This document shows, one piece after another, positions 42,959-52,012 of a stretch of DNA of 64,000 nucleotides. Positions within the stretch are counted from its first letter, which is position 1; every line of letters begins with the position of its first letter. Position numbers and translations under genes: made by a program. Under the pieces are notes generated by a model. It ran no database searches and had not been told where the DNA came from. It saw only the letters and a list, made by a program, of their open reading frames with translations. The stretch is from Echinimonas agarilytica (GTDB lineage: Bacteria; Pseudomonadota; Gammaproteobacteria; Enterobacterales; Neiellaceae): positions 1 to 64,000 of the forward strand of contig NZ_JAMQGP010000010.1 in assembly GCF_023703465.1 (NCBI RefSeq), given 5' to 3'.

Positions 42959-43345
42959 ATTACCCCTCACACGATTCCAAAGCGAACTGAATGCCCTTTA
43001 TTCGCGCTTCAAACCGTTCAAAACACCTTTCAATTTTTAATTCCATACAAAAAATAGTGATATTTCATAATCCATTCCCATCTCACTGATGAACATGAAA
43101 GCTTTATCTATAAACAATAAAAATACGTTAAAACAATGATTTAAATTACTCGTTAAATATTCACCTGCCTATAAAACAACCGACACACTAAAAACCCAAA
43201 GAATAAAAATAAAATTACGTAACGCAGGACGGGATCACAAAAATTGCACCCCCCCCCATCGACCAATGTTAATTGTTAACTAAATCTCATTTAGAAATCT
43301 AAAGTTATGGAATTGTAAAAAAGCAACATACAGAGAGCACATACA
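42959..43345. other. Long A+T-rich intergenic region upstream of the agarase gene
   Basis: No coding frame. It contains a run of nine C at 43249-43257, an inverted repeat GTTAA-N3-TTAAC at 43268-43280 and A+T-rich sequence up to the agarase ATG. I could not place a convincing -35/-10 pair. The inverted repeat, 66 bases before the start, is a candidate operator for substrate control of the agarase. Confidence 0.5.
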
Positions 43346-44719
43346 ATGACATTTAAAACAACTAAAACAGTAATACTAGCAGGCGCATTGAGCCTATCAT
43401 TCGCGGCAACAGCAGCAGATTGGGATAATATCCCTTTGCCGGTTAGCCCTGGCAATAATATGGAATGGGAACTTCAAGAAAACTATTCCGATTCATTTAA
43501 CTACACGGGCAAACCAAACAGCTTTACAAGTAAATGGAACGACACTTATTTTAACGGTTGGACAGGCCCTGGTCTAACCTACTGGCAGCAATCTGAAAGC
43601 TGGGTAGCCGATGGTAACTTGATTATTGGCGCTTCTAGACGCGCGGGTACCAATCAAGTGAACGCGGGCGTGGTTACGTCAAAAACAAAAGTTAAATACC
43701 CCATTTTTTTGGAGGCTCGGATCAAGGTAAGCAACCTAGAGTTGTCCTCTAATTTTTGGCTACTGAGTGAAAATGACGAGCGCGAAATCGATGTGCTCGA
43801 AGTTTACGGCGGCGCGAATGACGATTGGTTTGCTCGCAATATGTCGACTAACTTCCACGTTTTCATGCGCAATGCTGACAATTCAATTAGAAGCGACTTT
43901 AACGATCAAACTCACAACACTCCGCCTTGGGGTACTTACTGGCGCGATGGATTTCATCGATTTGCCGTGTACTGGAAAAGTCCTACTGAAGTCACCTTCT
44001 ACATTAATGGCCAAGAAACGCCGAATGGCTCGTGGGCTGAAGTTGTCATGAAGGACAAAGACTACACCGGCGCAATTCTTGACAAAAACACCTACAACAT
44101 GGATGAAGAATCTTTCATCATTATTGATACAGAAGACCACTCGTGGCGCTCTGAAGCTGGCATTGTCGCATCTGATGCAGATCTGGCTAACAACAGCAAA
44201 AACAAAATGTACGTTGATTGGATCCGAGTCTACAAACCTGTTAGCACATCAGGCGGTGACAATGGCACGCCTGACACGGGTGACATCACGGCTCCAACGA
44301 GCAATACCAATGTGCAATTGGTTCACAGCAACCTTTGTTTAGATGTTGCAGGTGGCGCCATGTGGAATGGCAGTAATTACCAGCAGTGGGTTTGTAATAC
44401 TGGCAACCAAAATCAACGCTTTAAATTCAATTCACTGGGCAATGGCGAGTACGCAATTAGCTCTCAGAAGAGTCAACTATGTATGGAGCTCGCTTCTGGC
44501 AGCTCAGCCGACGGCGCAGTAATTCAACAGTGGGTCTGTAACTATGCAGATCAAAAGCAACGCTGGACCTTATTCGACAAAGGCAGCAACACCTTTGAAA
44601 TTCGCAATAAGCAAAGCGGTAAGTGCATGGAAGTAAGAAACAATTCCGGCGCAAATGGTGGTGTGATTCAACAATCATCATGTGACGGTGGAAACAATCA
44701 ACGTTTTAGATTTATCTAA
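43346..44719 (+). CDS. Secreted GH16 beta-agarase with ricin-type CBM13
   Basis: A 457-residue exported enzyme: signal peptide 1-23 (ATAA|DW), GH16 catalytic domain about 25-300 and a C-terminal ricin B-type lectin module (about 325-457) with three QxW-type repeats (QQWVC, QQWVC, QQSSC). The catalytic triad Glu-x-Asp-x-x-Glu is seen in EIDVLEVYG; WTGPGLTYWQQSES, VVTSKTKVKYPIFLEARIKV and INTEDHSWRS-like block IIDTEDHSWRSEAG match GH16 beta-agarases rather than laminarinases or carrageenases. It should hydrolyse agar beta-1,4 linkages outside the cell. Stands alone on its strand, convergent with the giant fusion gene. Confidence 0.88.
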   Translation: MTFKTTKTVILAGALSLSFAATAADWDNIPLPVSPGNNMEWELQENYSDSFNYTGKPNSFTSKWNDTYFNGWTGPGLTYWQQSESWVADGNLIIGASRRAGTNQVNAGVVTSKTKVKYPIFLEARIKVSNLELSSNFWLLSENDEREIDVLEVYGGANDDWFARNMSTNFHVFMRNADNSIRSDFNDQTHNTPPWGTYWRDGFHRFAVYWKSPTEVTFYINGQETPNGSWAEVVMKDKDYTGAILDKNTYNMDEESFIIIDTEDHSWRSEAGIVASDADLANNSKNKMYVDWIRVYKPVSTSGGDNGTPDTGDITAPTSNTNVQLVHSNLCLDVAGGAMWNGSNYQQWVCNTGNQNQRFKFNSLGNGEYAISSQKSQLCMELASGSSADGAVIQQWVCNYADQKQRWTLFDKGSNTFEIRNKQSGKCMEVRNNSGANGGVIQQSSCDGGNNQRFRFI

Positions 44720-44738
44720 GCTCTGATTCAATTGCTCG

Positions 44739-44773
44739 AAAAAGCCGATGCATCAACACGCATCGGCTTTTTA
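44739..44773. terminator. Bidirectional terminator between agarase and the GH26 fusion gene
   Basis: AAAGCCGATG / CATCGGCTTT, 10-bp stem, 10-base loop, with A-run and T-run on either side, so it can end both convergent transcripts. Confidence 0.8.
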
Positions 44774-44806
44774 ATTGAGATCTTGCTTATCGCCAAGGCC
44801 TTGTTA

Positions 44807-47800
44807 TTACAAAGAGCGTAAAAAGCTCAATAATTGTTCTCGTTCTTGTGATGATGCATTCTGGTAAGCTTGACTCGCTGTAGCAGCTTCGCCGCCATGT
44901 ACTCTAACAGCTTCATCTAACCCTTGAGCTCGTCCGTCGTGCATGAACAAAGCATCACGGTCATCACCGAGTTGACGCAATTCGGCTTCGCTGGCACCCA
45001 AGGTGCGTTGAGCAATACCTGGCGCTTGCGCGTTGTTAAAGCCCATTCCTGTATCGGCTTCCATACTGACTAATACAACATTCGCAGAGCGGCCAATCCC
45101 CCAAAGTGGGGCCGTACGGAAAGAACCATCTCCTAAGTCATGCGCTTTCATGTCGGTGTATGGACGAATCACATCGCCATTGGTCAGTTGCAATGTTTCT
45201 TGGTGACATGCGATACATTGCATTTTTCCTTTGAACAGTGCTTCTCCGGCAATCACAGATGGATCAAACATAGTGCTCTTGTCACGCTGTGGCACCCCCA
45301 CTAACTGGGAATAGTGAGTCAGTTTATCCACTAAACCGGCATCTGGATTTGGCACACCAAAGTCAGCTTCAAGTGCAAAGCGAACAGCAGCTTCAACAGA
45401 GTCGCGGCTCCCTTCCCAACCAAAACCGACTTTTCCTGGGAAATCGACCACTTGCTCTAGCAGCCCTAAACCAATGAGAGGTGGAGCAATACGCTGATGA
45501 CCATTTGGTAAGGTGAACACGGTATCACTTCGCCCATCATTGATATGGCACGATTCACATGTGTCAAACTGAGCACCGTGTTGTGGTGTCCCAATCGGAT
45601 CACGCAAGTCCTGGTGTTGGCGAACAAAGTCGCGTACTTGTTGCAAATCATCGGTGTGTTGATGTTGCATAAATGCCGCTGAACGCTCATAGACCGTTGC
45701 TCCGTGCGCATCAATGCTCGCTTCACCACCTAACAATGCCCGTGGGTCAACCGATTCTCTCGCCCAACCATGACCGGGTACGTAATAAAACATTTGAGAG
45801 TACAAGTTTGCACCCGCACCACCTACAGGCTGCACACGTAATTCCCAGTCAACATTCTGGCCATAAGAGAATACTTGTCCGGCATTACAGTTCGCTTCGT
45901 TCGGCCCCACTTGATCACAGCGGAAGCTATAACTGTGCAATGGGCTACCGTCACCTGCACGCGCACCTTTACCTTCAATTCCTGAGAAAATAATTTCAGA
46001 ACTTTCTTGGAATGGAGACTCTGCTTCATATGTAAAAACAACATTGAAGATTAAGTCTTGACCAACTTGGTCTTGCGCAACCGATACCACAAAACGTGGC
46101 ACATGCATAAAGTGCGTGGCTGAGTTTTGGATAGAGCTAGTGCTCTTGGCAAATACATTGTGGTCGTTAAATACCCCTTGTGGGTGCTGACGACGAGTCC
46201 ACCCCGCAAAGTCCTCTACACCAGAGCTTGTCCAGTTGCCCGACACACATCCTTCAGTACGGTTCAATGCATACAGCGCAGAGTCCGCATACTCCAGTGC
46301 ATTCCCCGTTTTTCCAGGATCAGACATAGGCGTGAAGAAGCGCTCGTAAGACACGTAGTAACTCACTTGGCCTTCTAAATATTCACTTGGAATACTCAAG
46401 GTCGCTGAGTCGCCATTGCGAGAGCCTTCCACTGTGCCAATATGCTCGACTTGTCCTGACGCACCGTTGGTGCGAAAGAAGACTGCACGGATGCCATTGC
46501 CCCAAACTTCACTGGCAAGCAAAGAACCCGCTCGGAACACTAAATCAGTACCTTCAATATAAGTGTGATAACCGAACGTTGGAATATTGTTTGAATACAA
46601 GTTTGAACACATAGGCAGAGCCGATTCTTGCCATGTTAAGTCTGCAAAATCAGGCGTGGGTAAGTCGGCAACGAACCATACTCCGTTTACACCATGACCC
46701 ACAGTATCGCTAGGCTGCGAATCGTTCACGTAAAAATACAGGTTGTCACCATCTAACGTCACTTGCAGAGAGCCGTCCTCGCGTAATGACGAGCCTAAGG
46801 TGACACCTGCTGGCGCAACCAGTTGATCCTCAGATGCAACAGTGTATGGAGGCCAAACACCGGCGCAAACGCCGTTACATTGACTTGGGCCACCGGCATC
46901 AACATCAAACGTGTACAAGGTAAACCCGGCTAGGTCCGAATCGGCACCTGCGACAAGGAAGTTGCCAAGCGTGGTATCATTCACCACAGCAACCGTTGCT
47001 GCTGGCGTCGGCTCACCTGGGTTAGTAGGGTCTGTTGGATCAGTCGGTTCTGTGGGATCCGCTGGGTCCGTTGGAGTTCCAGCATTTGCAGTGAATGTCG
47101 CAGATTTGTTAACCATCACCTGACTGAGAACATCGTCTTGAGCTTTAAATTCAAGCTCATAGGTTGTACCTAACATTGCTGGTACATCTCGATAAAACAA
47201 GCCATTTTCACGAGTGCCAGCGCGACAATCGCTGTTCACACAAATATAGTTCCAGCTTGCAGTCCATCCCTTATCTACGTGGTACACGCGCATGGTTGAA
47301 TCATCAACATAAGCGATTCCAAATTGTTCTGCTGGCTGCACTGGAGTTTCAGGCTCTGTTGGCTCAACCGGAACTTCAGGTTCAAAGGGTTCTTCTGGCT
47401 CAACCGGAACTTCAGGTTCAGAGGGTTCTTCTGGCTCAACCGGAACTTCAGGTTGCGTCGGTGCTCCGGAAGAAGCCTCAAAAGTCACAGAGTCACCCAC
47501 AATGAATTGGCTTACCGCGTCATCTTGAACTTTAAATTCAATTTGATAAGTCGTACCGATCACCGCAGACACTTCACGGTAGAACACCCCTTCTGATCGA
47601 GTAGCTGCGCGGCAATCGCCATTCACACACATGTAGTTCCAGCTCGCAGTCCAACCGTTGTCTACGTGATATACACGCATGGTTGTATCATCAACATAGG
47701 CGAACCCAAAGTTTGCTGCAGGAGTCACTGGAGTTTCAGGAGCCGCCGGTTCAGTTGGTTGCTCTGGTTCTATCGGTTCTTCCGGTTCCGTTGGAACCTC

Positions 47801-49411
47801 TGGTGCTGTAGAACCCAATGACGTGAAATCAACACGGTCGAGGTTCAACGCAGCATCACCTGAATCGAATCCGACCTTTACCGTTGCACCTGCGGGAACT
47901 TCAATAGACGTAGTTAACGGACGATACGTTCCCGCCCAGGAACCTGTGCCACTGTATGCAACGTTATTATCTGTGCCATTGACGTAAATAGAGATCGTGC
48001 CAGAGTTCATTGATGCAAAATACAGCGTCAATTCATCAGCCGCAGGGGCGTTTTCAAACGCCACTCCAGAGTTGGGCGTATAAATATACGCAACGCCTTG
48101 CCCACCTTGAGCTGCAGCATCATCAAATACTTGGGCATCACCCGACAACACTCCATTCTCTGCTTGCAGTGTCGTGGTGGTCGGCTCTGAAGGTTCAACA
48201 GGGGCGACTGGCACGGTAGGATCCGCTGGGTCGATTGGCACCGACTCTGAACCCGCCAACAGGAACCCGTTTTCCTCACTTACAAACTCAGTAAAATAAT
48301 CCTTAATATCAGTGCTTTGCTGAATTCGCGAGTCCGTATATTTAAAGAAATTTGCACCGGCTTGATCAGCAGCACTCTCCCACTGAGGCTGCGACGTCCA
48401 ATCGGCATTAATGTAATGCCACGCTTTGGTTGAGGGGCGCACAATTTCTGCATTCTTTTGCGTAAACCAGTCTAAATTGTTCACAATAGTGACTGGGTTT
48501 GCCGTACCTTGTGCAACTCCCTGGCTACTGTTAAATGGAATACCGAAATCGTATTGTGTCCCTAAATCGCCGTGAGGTGTCACTTCCGCGACAAACAGGG
48601 GGAGCCCTTCAATTTCTGCAATTTCTGCTTCTTCGTTAATGTCACTGGCAAATTGAGACACTCCCACCCAGTCAACATATTGCTTACCAGGCCAATAGCC
48701 CTGCTCTTGATTACCAAGGGCTTGGTTGGTGACACGTCCCGTACCGTGAAACGCATCTGACTGCCAAACATGCGCAACGTTAGATACGCCTTGCTCGTCT
48801 AGGAAGGTTTTAACGTATTTATAAATACTGCGGAATGCGTCAGCGCTTAAACCATGCGCATCGCCATTGAACTCATAACATGTTCTTAAAAAGAAACTTG
48901 TGTTTTGATGCTCTTTGAAGAAATCTGAAAGTTCTATTAGCAGGTCATCGTGCGTGCCGTTTTGAGCAAGCCCTTGGGCTTGACCATTGCCCGGACAAAA
49001 CATGCCCAGCGCCACAACTTCAGGTTGGTATGTTTCAATCGCCCACTGAGCATTTTGAATTCCAGAGCCCCATTGGTTGCGACGCTCAGAATCACTACAA
49101 CCGTCTGCGGTGTATGAGTTGTAGTTATCAATATTCTTCAACCCATCCAAACCTTTAAAGCAATAATTGGTTGTGGTCTCGGTGGCTCCTCGAGTCAGCG
49201 TTGTATACATGGTTAACCCATGTGGACGTGGCAGACTCGCATCCGCCATGTAGTCTTGAATTGACACTTGATCTTGGCCTAACAAGAACATCCGCTGGCC
49301 ATCAGCGGGAATAGTCGGCTTACCCGCTGCTGCGGCGTAAGTTGCGCCCACGCAACCTGAGACAGCAATAGCAAGTCCTAACCCTTTATGGGAACGCTTC
49401 AATTTGGTCAT
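44807..49411 (-). CDS. Modular GH26 beta-1,3-xylanase-like / carbohydrate-binding / diheme cytochrome fusion protein
   Basis: A single 1534-residue frame. An N-terminal export signal contains VSGC (Cys20), a possible lipobox. Residues about 35-385 resemble GH26 beta-1,3-xylanases: acid/base Glu180 in RTCYEFNG, YWPGKQYVDWVG, nucleophile Glu276 in FVAEVTP and HYINADWTSQPQW. Residues 414-532 look like a CBM6/35 module (LQAENG...NLDRVDF). Two similar ~80-residue modules at 567-645 and 697-777 look CBM31-like. A secreted-repeat domain (YTFDVDAGGPSQC, CAGVWPPY) covers 807-917. Residues 920-1240 are unrecognised. The C-terminal ~300 residues are diheme-oxidoreductase-like (DUF1111): CESCH at 1285-1289, CIACH at 1399-1403, FRTAPLWGIGR and MHDGRAQGLDEAVRVHGGEA. 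Pro/Glu linkers separate the modules. GAGGGG precedes the ATG. Domain calls are from motif recognition; electron transfer is inferred. Confidence 0.85.
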   Translation of the reverse strand: MTKLKRSHKGLGLAIAVSGCVGATYAAAAGKPTIPADGQRMFLLGQDQVSIQDYMADASLPRPHGLTMYTTLTRGATETTTNYCFKGLDGLKNIDNYNSYTADGCSDSERRNQWGSGIQNAQWAIETYQPEVVALGMFCPGNGQAQGLAQNGTHDDLLIELSDFFKEHQNTSFFLRTCYEFNGDAHGLSADAFRSIYKYVKTFLDEQGVSNVAHVWQSDAFHGTGRVTNQALGNQEQGYWPGKQYVDWVGVSQFASDINEEAEIAEIEGLPLFVAEVTPHGDLGTQYDFGIPFNSSQGVAQGTANPVTIVNNLDWFTQKNAEIVRPSTKAWHYINADWTSQPQWESAADQAGANFFKYTDSRIQQSTDIKDYFTEFVSEENGFLLAGSESVPIDPADPTVPVAPVEPSEPTTTTLQAENGVLSGDAQVFDDAAAQGGQGVAYIYTPNSGVAFENAPAADELTLYFASMNSGTISIYVNGTDNNVAYSGTGSWAGTYRPLTTSIEVPAGATVKVGFDSGDAALNLDRVDFTSLGSTAPEVPTEPEEPIEPEQPTEPAAPETPVTPAANFGFAYVDDTTMRVYHVDNGWTASWNYMCVNGDCRAATRSEGVFYREVSAVIGTTYQIEFKVQDDAVSQFIVGDSVTFEASSGAPTQPEVPVEPEEPSEPEVPVEPEEPFEPEVPVEPTEPETPVQPAEQFGIAYVDDSTMRVYHVDKGWTASWNYICVNSDCRAGTRENGLFYRDVPAMLGTTYELEFKAQDDVLSQVMVNKSATFTANAGTPTDPADPTEPTDPTDPTNPGEPTPAATVAVVNDTTLGNFLVAGADSDLAGFTLYTFDVDAGGPSQCNGVCAGVWPPYTVASEDQLVAPAGVTLGSSLREDGSLQVTLDGDNLYFYVNDSQPSDTVGHGVNGVWFVADLPTPDFADLTWQESALPMCSNLYSNNIPTFGYHTYIEGTDLVFRAGSLLASEVWGNGIRAVFFRTNGASGQVEHIGTVEGSRNGDSATLSIPSEYLEGQVSYYVSYERFFTPMSDPGKTGNALEYADSALYALNRTEGCVSGNWTSSGVEDFAGWTRRQHPQGVFNDHNVFAKSTSSIQNSATHFMHVPRFVVSVAQDQVGQDLIFNVVFTYEAESPFQESSEIIFSGIEGKGARAGDGSPLHSYSFRCDQVGPNEANCNAGQVFSYGQNVDWELRVQPVGGAGANLYSQMFYYVPGHGWARESVDPRALLGGEASIDAHGATVYERSAAFMQHQHTDDLQQVRDFVRQHQDLRDPIGTPQHGAQFDTCESCHINDGRSDTVFTLPNGHQRIAPPLIGLGLLEQVVDFPGKVGFGWEGSRDSVEAAVRFALEADFGVPNPDAGLVDKLTHYSQLVGVPQRDKSTMFDPSVIAGEALFKGKMQCIACHQETLQLTNGDVIRPYTDMKAHDLGDGSFRTAPLWGIGRSANVVLVSMEADTGMGFNNAQAPGIAQRTLGASEAELRQLGDDRDALFMHDGRAQGLDEAVRVHGGEAATASQAYQNASSQEREQLLSFLRSL

Positions 49412-49719
49412 TTTTAACCCCTCTAGCTCTTTGGTCTTTCCTGTCGCTATCGCAACGAGAAAGGCGTGTTATCTGTCGCATGAATTTGAAATCACAAACG
49501 ACTAGATTGCGGTGAGCGTCCGTTTGAAATATCTCTGTATTTTTTGGCTCTATTGGCCAGAGATTTTTAAGTTATTCCTTTTGCAATTCACAAGTAATCA
49601 CACCTTCACCAGCAAGGTTACAAATCATTAACAAATGAGAAATTAAAAACTACAACTAAAAAACAATGCGTGATCTAAGTCTGAACTTATCGTCCAAACA
49701 GTGATCAAAAACACAATAA

Positions 49720-49733
49720 TGTTATCGATAACA
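49720..49733. promoter_or_regulatory. Perfect LacI-type operator palindrome
   Basis: TGTTATCGATAACA is a perfect 14-base palindrome with the central CG typical of LacI/GalR-family operators. It lies about 310 bases upstream of the fusion-gene ATG. Confidence 0.6.
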
Positions 49734-49807
49734 GTTCAGTTAGCAACGAATTAATGCACCCTTAAACTGCAATAAATAATATTAACGACCTGCATAATGC
49801 ATAAAAA

Positions 49808-49821
49808 TGTTTTCGGTAACA
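49808..49821. promoter_or_regulatory. Second, imperfect LacI-type operator
   Basis: TGTTTTCGGTAACA matches the palindrome at 49720 at 12 of 14 positions and is 88 bases from it, centre to centre, a spacing that could allow looping. Confidence 0.4.
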
Positions 49822-49904
49822 CAGAGTGAAAGAATCATTCAGGAAGGATCAACTATCGGATGAATTGACGTTGGGACGGGTTTAAGGCAGCGCGATTAAA
49901 AACG

Positions 49905-49931
49905 AAAAAACGAGCCATTGAGGCTCGTTTT
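49905..49931 (-). terminator. mdh terminator
   Basis: AAAACGAGCC / GGCTCGTTTT, 10-bp stem with a 5-base loop and flanking A and T runs, 42 bases beyond the mdh stop. Confidence 0.8.
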
Positions 49932-49972
49932 CATTCGGTCAATCTATCTGCAATTGCAGAATTCGATGAGGC

Positions 49973-50905
49973 TTAACTTTTGACGAATTCAACGCCTTTG
50001 GCGATATCACCTTTGAGAGTATCGAGCATGCCTTCAAGTGCATCTTTTTCAAATGCGCTAATTTGCCCGTAACCGAGAACTTCTTCAACACCATTTGTGC
50101 CTAAGCGCAAAGGTTGAGCAAAAAATTCTGCATGGTCACTACCGCCATCGACGTAAGCACACTCAACAACATTCTCGCCATTCATGGCTTTGACCAAAGA
50201 CAAACAGAAACGTGCTGCTGCTTGGCCCATAGAAAGAGTTGCAGAGCCGCCGCCAGCTTTAGCTTCAACGACTTCTGTACCTGCATTCTGGATGCGAACA
50301 GTCATCGCTTCAATTTCTTCAGCTGTGAAATCTAAGCCTAATTGGCTAATGAGCGGAAGAATAGTGACACCACTGTGACCACCGATCACATTGATGTTTA
50401 CGTCAGCAGGGTTCAAACCTTTCGCTTCAGCAATGAAAGTTTCTGCACGAATGACATCAAGCGTTGTCACACCGAACAGTTTGCTCTTGTTGTAACAACC
50501 TTTTGCTTTGAACACTTCTGCAGCAATAGCGACTGTAGTGTTCACAGGGTTTGTGATGATACATACCGCTGCCGTAGGACATACGTCAGCAATTTGCTCT
50601 GCCAAGTGCTTCACAACACCCGCATTGACGTTGAACAAATCGGCACGGTCCATGCCCGGCTTACGCGGAACGCCCGCAGGAATCAAAACAATATCAGCAC
50701 CTTCGAGTGCTTTATGTAAGTCGTCCTTGCCAAAACCATCAATTGCTACTGCCGTAGGGATGTGGCTTAAATCTTTTGCAACACCCGGAGTGACTGGGGC
50801 AATGTCATACAAAGCCAATTCAGAACCTGCTGGAAGTTGAGTTTTCAAAAGCAAAGACAACGCTTGCCCAATACCACCAGCGGCACCAAGAACAGCAACT
50901 TTCAT
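49973..50905 (-). CDS. mdh: Malate dehydrogenase
   Basis: TCA-cycle enzyme, 310 residues (E. coli 312). [21 protein letters not shown] is the NAD-binding N-terminus, with [19 protein letters not shown] carrying substrate-binding arginines, and the catalytic His in [17 protein letters not shown] precedes the ATG. Divergent from argR as in E. coli. Confidence 0.98.
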   Translation of the reverse strand: MKVAVLGAAGGIGQALSLLLKTQLPAGSELALYDIAPVTPGVAKDLSHIPTAVAIDGFGKDDLHKALEGADIVLIPAGVPRKPGMDRADLFNVNAGVVKHLAEQIADVCPTAAVCIITNPVNTTVAIAAEVFKAKGCYNKSKLFGVTTLDVIRAETFIAEAKGLNPADVNINVIGGHSGVTILPLISQLGLDFTAEEIEAMTVRIQNAGTEVVEAKAGGGSATLSMGQAAARFCLSLVKAMNGENVVECAYVDGGSDHAEFFAQPLRLGTNGVEEVLGYGQISAFEKDALEGMLDTLKGDIAKGVEFVKS

Positions 50906-51101
50906 AGTTATTCTCCTATTGAATAATTTTTATGTAGGGTAATTATATTATTAGTTCACTATCACAAGACTGAACCCGATTGAAGCTCATGATCTTGTGC
51001 TAAATCAAACCGCGAACACCGGACGATTTCCATTGTCCAATATCGTAAAGCAAAAAGTACGCGTTTAGTTCTCAATGCGCAGCAACCAAGTTTGCCGATT
51101 T

Positions 51102-51131
51102 ATGCAAATTTATGCAAAATGAATGCATAAC
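51102..51131. promoter_or_regulatory. Helically phased ATGCA repeats upstream of argR, possible ARG box
   Basis: Three ATGCA elements start at 51102, 51112 and 51123 (10 and 11 bases apart), the last in AATGAATGCATAAC, which resembles half of an ARG box (TGAAT...). They lie 17-46 bases before the argR ATG. ArgR represses its own gene in enterics, so autoregulation is plausible; the match is only partial. Confidence 0.4.
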
Positions 51132-51147
51132 AAATTAAGGACTCGTT

Positions 51148-51615
51148 ATGCAGACCAACCAGCAAGATACCTTAGTCAAAGCATTTCACAACCTGCTCAA
51201 GCAGGAGCGATTTGGTTCTCAAGGAGAAATAGTCAACGCACTCAAACAGCAAGGCTATATCAATGTAAACCAATCCAAGGTTTCTCGGATGCTCAGCAAG
51301 TTTGGAGCAGTACGAACACGTAATGCTAAACAGGAGATGGTTTATTGTTTACCCGCGGAATTAGGCGTACCTACGACTTCTAGTCCCCTTAAAAATCTTG
51401 TTATCGACATTGATCACAATGATTTAATGATTGTTATTCGAACAAGCCCAGGCGCAGCTCAGCTTATTGCCCGTTTGCTCGACTCTGTAGGCAAAGCCGA
51501 AGGCATCTTAGGAACAATCGCGGGCGATGATACCATTTTCATCACGCCAACCAAAGCTGTGAATATTGATCACACACTTCGCGCAGTACGGAATCTATTT
51601 GGCTACAACGACTGA
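51148..51615 (+). CDS. argR: Arginine repressor ArgR
   Basis: 155 residues (E. coli 156). N-terminal winged helix with [35 protein letters not shown] and C-terminal hexamerisation/arginine-binding domain with [15 protein letters not shown] and [13 protein letters not shown]. Binds ARG boxes with arginine as co-repressor. Divergent from mdh. Confidence 0.97.
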   Translation: MQTNQQDTLVKAFHNLLKQERFGSQGEIVNALKQQGYINVNQSKVSRMLSKFGAVRTRNAKQEMVYCLPAELGVPTTSSPLKNLVIDIDHNDLMIVIRTSPGAAQLIARLLDSVGKAEGILGTIAGDDTIFITPTKAVNIDHTLRAVRNLFGYND

Positions 51616-51962
51616 TCGTTTTTAACATGGATAATGGGCCATTTTTCGTTGCTTCGCTAAGATAAAATGGCCTAACGTCCAACTCTCAATGGGCTTTATG
51701 GCTAAGCTGCATCGACTCAAGCAAGTCACCTCCTTTAATCACACCGTCAGTCGCCTATTCAGCCCTACAGCGTTGTCTCTGCCAAATATTCAGCTCGTCT
51801 CTAGATGGCGACAAATGAATCACTATTCAGTATCTACTGTCGCATAGATCACGTCACAACGGGGTAAGACATACCTAATATTCACGCGCCTGCATTGAGT
51901 CAAAAATGAGATCATGATCTTGTCGCCAATACGCGGGATATCAACAAACAAATTCAAGGCAT
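51616..51962. other. Intergenic region between argR and amtB; one weak short frame
   Basis: No recognised gene. A 52-codon plus-strand frame lies at 51689-51847 (begins MGFMAKLHRLKQV), basic and without a clear ribosome site or family; it may be a remnant or chance. The remainder shows nothing I can support. Confidence 0.4.
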
Positions 51963-51993
51963 AAAAAAACCGGAGCATCCGCTCCGGTTTATT
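51963..51993 (-). terminator. glnK-amtB terminator
   Basis: AACCGGAGC / GCTCCGGTT, 9-bp stem with a 4-base loop and flanking runs of A and T, just beyond the amtB stop. Confidence 0.8.
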
Positions 51994-52012
51994 CAGATAA
52001 GTTGGTTCTAGC

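Larger units (their letters stand above)
49412..49904. other. Long regulatory region upstream of the fusion gene
   Basis: About 490 bases without a supported gene between the fusion gene and the mdh terminator. It is A+T-rich and contains two LacI-type palindromes (listed separately at 49720-49733 and 49808-49821). I could not place a confident -35/-10 pair. The length and operators suggest substrate-controlled transcription of the fusion gene. Confidence 0.55.

Noticed and set aside
43346-44719. Kappa-carrageenase or laminarinase
   Set aside because: The active-site surroundings and WTGPGLTYW block match GH16 beta-agarases better.
47164-47596. Leu-rich plus-strand frames with short repeats at the fusion-gene linkers
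   Set aside because: They are the antisense of the Glu/Pro linker repeats.
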